Shown in pieces: positions 58,124-64,000 of a stretch of 64,000 nt of DNA. The DNA is from Bacillota bacterium. Its GTDB lineage: Bacteria > Bacillota > Clostridia > Christensenellales > Aristaeellaceae. Each line of letters opens with the position of its first letter. Position 1 is the stretch's first letter. The notes below the pieces were generated by a model, which ran no database searches, was not told the origin of the DNA, and was given only the letters and a program-made list of their open reading frames with translations. Where the stretch lies: the NCBI GenBank assembly GCA_023444095.1, contig JAEZRP010000020.1:33918-97917 (forward strand), written 5' to 3'. Made by a program: the position numbers and the translations under genes.

Positions 58124-58581
58124 CACATCGAGTCCCGAAGCGGCCGGGACAGCAGCGAAGCTTCGCCCGCGGACTGGAGGAGCTCCTCCGTCTCATTGAG
58201 CGTGTAGCCATGCTCGATCGCGAACAGGATGGCGGCATCGCGCCGCACGCGGGGATACAGCTCGCCTTTTTGGGCGACGACGAGCAGGCGCTGGGTCTTC
58301 TCCGCATCAAGCCGAAGGGCGATGGCCAGGCTGAGGAGCGCGTTTCGCCCCGGCTTTCGGATGCCGCTGAACACCTGATAGGCGAAAGATTGACTGAGCA
58401 TCGCGGCCTCGGCAACCTGGCTGACGCTCATTCCGCTCTCGTTCAGATGCGTCAGGAGGAGGACCGGCAAGGACGGATTGTTGATCGCGTCTCCGCCGCG
58501 CGCGAGAAATTCGTCGAAATTTGCATTTTCGCGCAAAAGGCGCAAAAGCAGCTTCGTGTCGAGTATACCATCATCAGGCAT
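58123..58581 (-). CDS. XRE-type helix-turn-helix protein (LRR-kinase operon)
   Basis: 152 residues. The HTH part is MSVSQVAEAAMLSQSFAYQVFSG near 51-73 (second helix SQSFAYQVFSG), followed by KPGRNALLSLAIALRLDAEKTQRLLVVAQKGELYPR near 78-113, a typical XRE helix 4-5 and extension. It binds DNA or, in similar kinase neighbours, may be phosphorylated by the kinase. Its TGA overlaps the kinase start. First gene of the two-gene unit, with a consensus-like promoter. Confidence 0.87.
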   Translation of the reverse strand: MPDDGILDTKLLLRLLRENANFDEFLARGGDAINNPSLPVLLLTHLNESGMSVSQVAEAAMLSQSFAYQVFSGIRKPGRNALLSLAIALRLDAEKTQRLLVVAQKGELYPRVRRDAAILFAIEHGYTLNETEELLQSAGEASLLSRPLRDSM

Positions 58582-58604
58582 TGCGCGCCTCCGATTTTTT
58601 CCAG

Positions 58605-58633
58605 ATTATACCATAAAAAACTTCGGCATTCAA
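58605..58633 (-). promoter_or_regulatory. Promoter of the XRE-kinase operon
   Basis: TTGAAT (58628-58633), 17-bp spacer and TATAAT (58605-58610) on the minus strand. Confidence 0.75.
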
Positions 58634-58669
58634 TATATCGACAGGAATTGCGCTTGCGCCCGCGCGTTT

Positions 58670-60619
58670 TCACTGGTTTTTCGCGTTTTCCGGTCGGGCG
58701 TCGACGGCCACGCCGACCTTGCCCTTCTCGATCTGCCTGCGCTTCTTCCGGTTCTCCCAACTGTCAAGCACGATGTCAAGGTCGTAGTCCGTGCCGGGAT
58801 AGAGCGCCTCCTTTCCAAGAAAGGGCTGAACGCGCTTTTGGTTTACGAGGATGTTCTTGTCGCGAACGCGGACGAGCAGTTCCCCGCGCGCGTTCGGGGG
58901 CAGCACGACCGTCGCGAAGCAGTTCATGAACGGCACGCGCACGCGGTCGCCGGGATGGAAGGCAGGACCCTGTGGCTCGGGGGGCTGCCCCGACGCCTCC
59001 GGTTCGGGTTCCGGTTGGAACTCCGGTTCGGGTTCCGGCGAAGTTTGCGCCTCCGGGATCGGCTCCGCAGCCGGGTGCGCCTCCGGGTGCCGTCCGTCCG
59101 GATACGCGGCGTCCCGCGCCAGATCGAGGAGCCGCTCGGGCATGCCGAGGCGGCGCGCGATGTCGAGCGCACAGCTCTCCCCCGCCTCGCCCGGCTCCAG
59201 ATGGTAGGTGGGCGTAAGCGTGGCGCGGTCAAACGTCATCCGCGCGTTCAGAAAGCCCTCGGCGGTCGCGGCGAAGCGCTTGAGTTCGGGATAGTGGGAG
59301 GTCGCCATCAGGAGGCACTTCACCCGCCCGAGTTCCTTCAGGATCGCGACCGCGAGGCCCATGCCCTCCTGCGGGTCGGTGCCGCTGCCCACCTCGTCGA
59401 GCAGCACCAGCGCGCGCGGTCCGGCGAGGTTCAGGATGCGCACCACGCGCTTCATGTGCGCGGAGAAGGTCGAAAGGTTCTGGCTCACGGACTGGCCGTC
59501 GCCGATGTCTGCGTAGATGCCCGAGAGGAGCGGGATCGTCGCGCGCTCCGCCGGAATCTCAAGGCCAGAGAGCGCCATCGCGGAGAGAAGCCCGGCGGTC
59601 TTGATGGAAACCGTCTTCCCGCCCGTGTTGGGGCCGGTGATGACGAGCGCGCGCGTCCGGCCGCCGAGCGAGACGGACATCGGCACGGCGGCGTCGCCCA
59701 GCAGCGGATGGCGCGCCGATTCGAGGGAGAGCGCAAGCGTCTTCGAGATCGAGACCGGGCCGCACTTCATTTTGCTCGCGAGGCGGCCACGCGCGAAGAT
59801 AAGATCGAGCGTCTCCATGGACTCGCGGTTGATTTTGATCTGTCCCTGCGCCGCAGCGACCATCTCGGAGAGCTCCGCTAGGATGCGAATCTCCTCGTTC
59901 GCCTCGTCGATCTCGAGCCGGTCAAGTTCGTCGCGCAGCGCACAGACCGCGTCTGGCTCGACAAACACCGTCTGGCCGCTGGCGGATAAATCGAGCGCCG
60001 CGCCGCGCACCTGCTTCTGGCAGTCGCGCCGGACAGGCAGCACATATCGCCTGCCGCGCATGCTGTAAAAGCTCTCCTGATACCACTCGGGATGGGCGCG
60101 GAGCATGGCGTTCAGTTTTTCCTTGACGCGCGCGGCCGTCTTTTCCATGTCGAAACGGACGGAATAGAGACGCTGGCTCGCGCGGTCATCGAGGGCCTCA
60201 CCCCGGAAGCAGCGCTCGATCTCGTGCCGGATCTCGTCGAGCGGCTCGACGCTCATGCCGAGCGCGGGGACGAGCGGATCGACGGCGAGTGCGCGCTTGA
60301 GGTAGTTGCGAAGAAGGCGGCAGTGGTTCAGAAAGGTTCCGACCGCGATGAGCTCTGCGGCCGTCAGCACCTCACCCAGCCGCAGCTTATCCTCGAGGGC
60401 GTCGAGGCCCTTGAGGGAGTGGATCGGGGGCTCTCCCATCGCCTCGAACACCCTGCGGGCGGAGGCGGTCTGGGAAAGCGAGCGGGCGATGGCATCCGCG
60501 TCCTCCATGGGCATGAGCGCGAGCGCCTTCTCGCGCGCGGAGGCCGTGCGGGTCAGTTCCGCGAGCATATCCAAGATCGCGGGGTATTCCAAAACATGGA
60601 GATCGGTTCGATCAAACAT
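58670..60619 (-). CDS. MutS2-family ATPase lacking the Smr domain
   Basis: 649 residues. N-terminal levers/core with LEYPAILDMLAELT (near 9-22) and a clamp region, then the MutS ATPase: Walker A ITGPNTGGKTVSIKT (near 321-335), SGIYADIGDGQSVSQNLSTFSAHM (near 370-393), and Walker B VLLDEVGSGTDPQEG (near 408-422). After a long Pro/Glu linker (about 515-550), a KOW-like strand region follows (FHPGDRVRVPF near 560). It stops at ENAKNQ, where usual MutS2 (about 780 aa) continues with the Smr nuclease domain. It may therefore bind branched or collided-ribosome substrates without cutting. Preceded by an unusual structured leader. Confidence 0.92.
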   Translation of the reverse strand: MFDRTDLHVLEYPAILDMLAELTRTASAREKALALMPMEDADAIARSLSQTASARRVFEAMGEPPIHSLKGLDALEDKLRLGEVLTAAELIAVGTFLNHCRLLRNYLKRALAVDPLVPALGMSVEPLDEIRHEIERCFRGEALDDRASQRLYSVRFDMEKTAARVKEKLNAMLRAHPEWYQESFYSMRGRRYVLPVRRDCQKQVRGAALDLSASGQTVFVEPDAVCALRDELDRLEIDEANEEIRILAELSEMVAAAQGQIKINRESMETLDLIFARGRLASKMKCGPVSISKTLALSLESARHPLLGDAAVPMSVSLGGRTRALVITGPNTGGKTVSIKTAGLLSAMALSGLEIPAERATIPLLSGIYADIGDGQSVSQNLSTFSAHMKRVVRILNLAGPRALVLLDEVGSGTDPQEGMGLAVAILKELGRVKCLLMATSHYPELKRFAATAEGFLNARMTFDRATLTPTYHLEPGEAGESCALDIARRLGMPERLLDLARDAAYPDGRHPEAHPAAEPIPEAQTSPEPEPEFQPEPEPEASGQPPEPQGPAFHPGDRVRVPFMNCFATVVLPPNARGELLVRVRDKNILVNQKRVQPFLGKEALYPGTDYDLDIVLDSWENRKKRRQIEKGKVGVAVDARPENAKNQ

Positions 60620-60666
60620 AAGCGCACATCCTTATTCTTGTCATGGGATCCGCGCCGGCGGACGAC

Positions 60667-60829
60667 AAAAAGGCCGCGAATCGCGCAGCCACATGCGTCC
60701 CCTATGAAGGGGCGTGCGTCGGGCTGCCGCCGGCGAAGGTACGACAATGTTGCCCGTCAAAAAAACGGACCATCGCACCTCATTCACCTAGCAGCTGACC
60801 GACATACTTCACTCCCCCGTTTGATGTCT
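60667..60829 (-). ncRNA. Structured leader RNA with embedded small frame and terminator upstream of the MutS2-like gene
   Basis: Between a near-perfect promoter (60836-60864) and the gene lies RNA with several stems. GGTGCGA pairs with TCGTACC (flanking CCGTTTTTTTGACGG, about 60739-60780). A CCCC/GGGG hairpin lies near 60699-60712. A terminator stem GGCTGCGCGA/TCGCGGCC (60672-60690) is followed by TTTTT (60667-60671). A 23-codon frame (ATG 60771-60773 to TAG 60702-60704) begins MVRFFDGQHC and ends PTHAPS. GCAGCC inside it is complementary to GGCTGC of the terminator 5-prime arm. I do not recognise the family. Confidence 0.55.
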
Positions 60830-60835
60830 GCAAAC

Positions 60836-60864
60836 AGTATAAATGGAACGCGGACGTCTGTCAA
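60836..60864 (-). promoter_or_regulatory. Strong promoter of the leader RNA and MutS2-like gene
   Basis: TTGACA (60859-60864), 17-bp spacer and TATACT (60836-60841) on the minus strand, within the intergenic gap after the altronate dehydratase gene. Confidence 0.85.
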
Positions 60865-60908
60865 GCGCGCCGAGCCCGCGCATCGAAATCTTAAAGAGGC
60901 CTGTGCGC

Positions 60909-62378
60909 TTACAGAATCACCCCGTCCCGGAAGAGCGCGATCTCGCGGAAGCCGCGCAGCTCGTTCTTCGTGCGCAGGCGGCCGGAGGCGACGTCGAGGA
61001 CGTAGGAATAGAATTCGTCGGAAAGAGCGTCGAGTCCCGCGTCGAGCGCGCGGCCCGCGTCGAAGTCGATCCAATTTGACTTTTTGTGCGCGAGCTGCGT
61101 ATTCGAGGATACTTTGACCGTCGGGACGGGCGCGCCGAAGGGATTGCCCCTGCCCGTCGTAAAGAGGATGATCTGCGCGCCGGAGGCGACGAGGTTCGTA
61201 CAGGAAATGGGGTCGTTGCCCGGCCCGTTCAGGAGATTGAGTCCGCCCGGAAGCGCGCGCTCCCCGAAGCCCAGCACCCTGACGACGGGAGCCCGTCCGC
61301 CCTTCTGGACGCAGCCGAGCGACTTCTCCTCGAGGGTCGTGATGCCGCCCGCGCGGTTGCCGGGAGAGGGATTCTCGGAGATCGGCTCGCCGTGGCGGAC
61401 GAAGTAATCCTTGAAGCTGTCGATCATGCGCCCGATGTCCGAAAACACGAATTCATCCGCCGCGCGCGCCATCAGGAGCGCTTCCGCGCCGAACATCTCC
61501 GGCACTTCGGTCAGGATCGCCGCGCCGCCCATCGCCGCCAACCGGTCGGAGACGCGCCCGCACAGGGGATTCGCCGTGATGCCGGAAAACGCATCCGAGC
61601 CGCCGCACTTCATGCCGATGACCAGCTTCGAAGCTGGAACGGACGTGCGCCGCGCGGTTTCCGCCCGCGCGCAAAGCTCCGAGAGGATCGCGACCGCCGC
61701 CTCAAACTCGTCCGGCACATCCTGACAGACGAGGAATTTGACCCGTTCGGGGTCATAGTCCCCCAGTGCAGGCAGGAAGGCTTTGAGATGGTTGTTCTCG
61801 CAGCCGAGGCTCAGAACGAGCACGCCCGCCGCGTTGGGATGGCGGACGAGGCCGGCGAGCAGCCGCTGCGTGCTGATCAGGTCGTCGCCGAGCTGACTGC
61901 AGCCCATGTCGTGCGTCAGCGCGAAGACTCCATCCATCCGGCCCGCGAACAGCCGATTCGCTTCCGCCGCCGCGGCGCGCGCCACGTCGTTCACGCAGCC
62001 GACGGTCGGCACGATCCAGACCTCGTTGCGCACGCCGACCGCGCCGTCCGCCCTCTCATATCCGTCAAAGAAAGCGGGCTTCGCCGCCGCAAGCGCACGC
62101 GCGGCGGGACGGTATTCGTATGTTTCCTTGCCGGAGAGCCGCGTCCGGGCGTTGTGGGAATGAACATGCTCGCCCGCGCGGATGTCGCGCGCCGCGCGCG
62201 CGATGGGCGAGGCGTACTTGACGATATCCGTGCCCGCCGGGATATCCTGCAGCGCGACCTTGTGACCGAAGGGGATGTCGTCCAAGATCCGCAGGCCGTC
62301 GACCGCTGTGCCCGCGCTCAGCGCGGAGAGCGCGACGGCCACGTCGTCCGACGCATGTATTTTCATGAGGTCCGCCAT
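60909..62378 (-). CDS. uxaA: Altronate dehydratase (UxaA family, full-length)
   Basis: 489 residues. Dehydrates D-altronate to 2-keto-3-deoxygluconate in galacturonate breakdown; related enzymes act on galactarate. N-terminal SAF-like domain (about 1-75, AGEHVHSHNARTRLSGKETYEY near 66-88), then the large domain with VPTVGCVND (near 129-137), THDMGCSQLGDD (near 160-171), LSLGCENNHLKAF (near 195-207), and MKCGGSDAFSGITANP (near 265-280). Start ATG after GGGGTGATC. The rest of the hexuronate pathway is not in the window. Monocistronic, with a palindrome upstream. Confidence 0.93.
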   Translation of the reverse strand: MADLMKIHASDDVAVALSALSAGTAVDGLRILDDIPFGHKVALQDIPAGTDIVKYASPIARAARDIRAGEHVHSHNARTRLSGKETYEYRPAARALAAAKPAFFDGYERADGAVGVRNEVWIVPTVGCVNDVARAAAAEANRLFAGRMDGVFALTHDMGCSQLGDDLISTQRLLAGLVRHPNAAGVLVLSLGCENNHLKAFLPALGDYDPERVKFLVCQDVPDEFEAAVAILSELCARAETARRTSVPASKLVIGMKCGGSDAFSGITANPLCGRVSDRLAAMGGAAILTEVPEMFGAEALLMARAADEFVFSDIGRMIDSFKDYFVRHGEPISENPSPGNRAGGITTLEEKSLGCVQKGGRAPVVRVLGFGERALPGGLNLLNGPGNDPISCTNLVASGAQIILFTTGRGNPFGAPVPTVKVSSNTQLAHKKSNWIDFDAGRALDAGLDALSDEFYSYVLDVASGRLRTKNELRGFREIALFRDGVIL

Positions 62379-62415
62379 GAGATCACCCCGTTTTGATTCA
62401 CTTTCATCAAACTAC

Positions 62416-62431
62416 TTGACCAAACTGTCAA
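62416..62431. promoter_or_regulatory. Operator-like palindrome upstream of uxaA
   Basis: TTGAC-N6-GTCAA (62416-62431), overlapping a TTGACA -35 box (62426-62431, minus strand). It fits a dimeric repressor such as a GntR or LacI type; the regulator is not in the window. Confidence 0.45.
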
Positions 62432-62432
62432 A

Positions 62433-63425
62433 TCAAATCCTTCCCGCCGTGCGCCAGCAGATCTCGTCGACCATCTCCTGTGCGGCGTCCGCGATCCGCT
62501 TTGGCTGTCCTCTGAAAAACTCGACGATCGGCTTGCCGTTTTTGATGTTCCAGAGTCCCGCGACGCGCCCGTCGACGGCGATCGTCGGGTTGCAGATTCC
62601 GGATTTCAGGATTACCTTGCTCTTGTACTCCGCAGGCAGAATGGCGCTGCGCTCGGCGTACGACACGATCAGCGGATCAAAGCCGGAAAGCAACGTCAAT
62701 TCCGGAATATCCGCCATGTCGCCACCCTCTAAATAATAGTAGGTGCTGCCGTCAAGATCGAAGCGGGAAAACGCGCCGAGATCCAATGTTTTGAGCTTCT
62801 TTTTTCCTTCATTCCAAAACCCGAAGAACCACGCCGCGTCGGCAAGCGTAGTCGGGCCATACGCCGCAAAGAACCTGTGGAGCAGTTCGGGTAGGACCTC
62901 GTCCGGACTCTGCGTAGGTTCAGCGTCGATCAGATCAAAGTCGCGGCTCGCCATATCGCGGAACGCGACCCTCCCCTGCCGCGCCAGGCGCACAAAGATG
63001 CCGCCCCAAGGGGAAAATATGTCGTCAATGACCTGCTGCTCATAATTCATGGAAAACACGCGCCGCAGCGCGGTCCTGGAGTTAATGCCGTCCTCGAGGC
63101 AGCGGATCACCTCGTCCGCGATCTGGCGCAGCATTTCTTCGCCGTACACGCGCGACAGGTAGGTTTCATCGCTGTGCAGCGCGAGCAACTGCGGCAAGTC
63201 ATCATACGCCACCCCGTGCAGCGTACCGCGATACAGCCAGGTCTTGGTCAGTTCTGTCTTCCAGCCGGCGATATCCGCGCCGCGAATCAGGGCGGAAAAC
63301 GGGACATTGCGGTAGAACCAGCTGTGCAGACCGAGCAGCTCGCGCGAAAGCTCCACAAGATCGGGGCACTTGCGCGACAGATATAGCCCGTGCATGCGAC
63401 GACGAATGATTTGTTCATGGTTCAT
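62433..63425 (-). CDS. Winged-helix DNA-binding protein of the HTH_42 (AlkX/YcaQ) family
   Basis: 330 residues, the size of the family that includes interstrand-crosslink DNA glycosylases. N-terminal RRRMHGLYLSRKCPDLVELSRELLGLHS (near 8-35) is the tandem winged-helix opening, followed by TWLYRGTLHGVAYDDL (near 62-77), the most conserved stretch. FEGYWNEGKK-like FFGFWNEGKKKL (near 199-210), LLSGFDPLIVSYAERS (near 244-259), and a C-terminal IKNGKPIVEFF barrel follow. The catalytic Gln-x-Gln/Arg motif of AlkZ is not obvious (GLHSWF stands at the usual place), so it may be a non-catalytic relative. GC content looks slightly lower than neighbours. Confidence 0.85.
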   Translation of the reverse strand: MNHEQIIRRRMHGLYLSRKCPDLVELSRELLGLHSWFYRNVPFSALIRGADIAGWKTELTKTWLYRGTLHGVAYDDLPQLLALHSDETYLSRVYGEEMLRQIADEVIRCLEDGINSRTALRRVFSMNYEQQVIDDIFSPWGGIFVRLARQGRVAFRDMASRDFDLIDAEPTQSPDEVLPELLHRFFAAYGPTTLADAAWFFGFWNEGKKKLKTLDLGAFSRFDLDGSTYYYLEGGDMADIPELTLLSGFDPLIVSYAERSAILPAEYKSKVILKSGICNPTIAVDGRVAGLWNIKNGKPIVEFFRGQPKRIADAAQEMVDEICWRTAGRI

Positions 63426-63586
63426 TTTGAGTGCCCCCGTCCCCTATGTAATCGCCCATACTCATCATAACCAATAAACGCGCAGAAATCAATGGATAAC
63501 CATATGACAAGGGCCACCGGCTCCCAGAAAAAGGCAAAGGCAGGACAGAAAGTCGGGCGAGGTGAATGGTGGGGAATAAGGGGGGA

Positions 63587-63700
63587 ATGGACACATTCGG
63601 CGTCTACGGCGAACTGGTAGATGGCGAAATGCAAGAAGTGGCAGATGCGTTTGGTCGGCTGTTTTCGAAATACCTGCTCGAACCGCAAGCAGAAAAATAA
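63587..63700 (+). CDS. Possible small protein of 37 residues
   Basis: ATG 63587 follows AAGGGGGG closely and encodes a short acidic, probably helical peptide beginning MDTFGVYGELVDGEMQEVA and ending LEPQAEK. It may be a small gene or the remnant of a longer one; the frame is closed by TGA 21 bases upstream of ATG 63566. Only GC-rich Shine-Dalgarno and clean amphipathic composition support it. Flanked by low-gene-density DNA at the window edge. Confidence 0.35.
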   Translation: MDTFGVYGELVDGEMQEVADAFGRLFSKYLLEPQAEK

Positions 63701-63701
63701 A

Positions 63702-63724
63702 GTGTCCACCTAGAGTGTCCACCT
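63702..63724 (+). repeat. Tandem GTGTCCACCT direct repeat
   Basis: GTGTCCACCT occurs twice with AGA between (63703-63724). It could be a mobile-element scar; no element is visible to its left. Confidence 0.4.
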
Positions 63725-63731
63725 GTGCATC

Positions 63732-63769
63732 AAAAAAACCCTCAAGTTGTCAATAAACTCAAGGGTTTT
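63732..63769 (-). terminator. Strong intrinsic terminator for leftward transcription
   Basis: On the minus strand: AAAACCCTTGAGTT, 7-base loop, AACTTGAGGGTTTT and TTT (63732-63769). All 14 pairs form with two G-U pairs only in this orientation, so it is made for a transcript entering from the right edge. Confidence 0.8.
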
Positions 63770-63874
63770 CGGGTGGTGGGGAACAGGACTTAAATTTGAT
63801 GTGAGGTTAAAATATCTGGCAAGGCTGCCTCCCTTTCAGGGGGCAGTCATTATTGTTCTTATAGACATAATTCC

Positions 63875-63900
63875 GGGTCTGTCCCAGATTTTGTGTAAAG
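63875..63900 (+). mobile_element. Possible IS256 (Mutator)-type element end
   Basis: GGGTCTGTCCCAGATTTTG and TGTAAAG (63875-63900) resemble terminal inverted repeats of IS256-family elements (TTTACACAAAATCTGGGACAGACCC read inward). The body would lie to the right of the window, so no transposase or second end can be seen. Confidence 0.45.
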
Positions 63901-63970
63901 TCCAAAGCTGCGGATAGGAACCAAGTTGAGAGAGGGCGGCAGCAGGCTCTGCCTGCGCGCCCTTGTCTGC

Positions 63971-63999
63971 ATCGTAGCGCAAACCGGGCGGCCTGTCAA
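63971..63999 (-). promoter_or_regulatory. Leftward promoter at the right edge
   Basis: TTGACA (63994-63999), 17-bp spacer and TACGAT (63971-63976) on the minus strand. Together with the terminator at 63732-63769 it could make an RNA of about 230 nt crossing the putative IS end. Confidence 0.55.
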
Positions 64000-64000
64000 G

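Noticed and set aside
60620..60864. T-box or Mg2+ (M-box) riboswitch in the mutS2 leader
   Set aside because: CTAGGTGA and TCGTACC resemble small parts of these classes, but the T-box GGTGGTACCGCG element and the M-box core sequences are absent.
63422..63709. Minus-strand frame of 95 codons at the right end
   Set aside because: Overlaps the start of the winged-helix gene region, no Shine-Dalgarno, Phe/His/Pro-rich sequence with no domain pattern.
1..64000. CRISPR arrays, tRNA or rRNA genes
   Set aside because: No regularly spaced short direct repeats and no tRNA T-arm (GGTTCRANNCC) with a matching cloverleaf were noticed; the repeats seen are dispersed.

Overview
The window looks like a piece of chromosome from a high-GC, anaerobic, spore-forming-lineage Clostridium relative, probably an uncultured gut-type Clostridia. 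This is an inference. The supports are RNase Y, Soj/Spo0J-type ParA and ParB, the rpmH-rnpA-yidD-yidC-jag block, a gerW/ytfJ sporulation gene beside a DUF2953 gene, Firmicutes-type T-box control, strong Shine-Dalgarno sites, and frequent TTG/GTG starts. Coding strands are so GC-rich that long antisense open frames are everywhere; these were discarded.

Layout. 0-12 kb: tail of an unidentified protein, asnA, a DUF362 ferredoxin protein, a GNAT/acetyl-esterase pair, rny, a glycoside hydrolase coupled to a methyltransferase, a decayed MATE transporter, rtcB, and the DUF2953-gerW pair. 12-17 kb: an envelope locus with a large LTD/CotH protein, a VTC-domain polyphosphate polymerase-like protein and a DUF4956 membrane protein. 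17-20 kb: three tandem GNAT genes, the last fused to a VanX-type dipeptidase. 21-24 kb: the rpmH operon behind a perfect sigma-A promoter, but without dnaA beside it. 24-29 kb: a ribose-type sugar ABC transporter. 29-36 kb: parA, parB, MFS, CBM9-like, LCP and TrmH genes, and a divergent fucU-ybjQ pair. 36-41 kb: a complete tryptophan ECF transporter under a Trp T-box, then metY behind a candidate cysteine-responsive attenuator. 41-52 kb: a manA operon, an XPD-like nuclease-helicase fusion, polA-coaE-lytic transglycosylase-binding protein, and a frameshifted beta-lactamase-like gene. 52-64 kb: a D-amino-acid catabolism operon, an XRE regulator coupled to a leucine-rich-repeat protein kinase, a MutS2-like gene lacking Smr behind a structured, possibly translated leader, altronate dehydratase, a winged-helix glycosylase-family protein, and a right edge with a possible IS end.

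Connecting themes. Amino-acid supply is prominent (asparagine, tryptophan, cysteine/methionine, D-amino acids), with RNA-based control at trpP and metY. A composite intergenic repeat, with a short CCCTTT-type hairpin followed about 30-60 nt later by a 9-14 bp GC hairpin, follows many transcription units and appears to be a lineage-specific 3-prime-end element. The most interesting candidates for undescribed biology are the metY cysteine leader, the leader RNA upstream of mutS2, the repeat family, and the CotH-VTC-DUF4956 envelope system.
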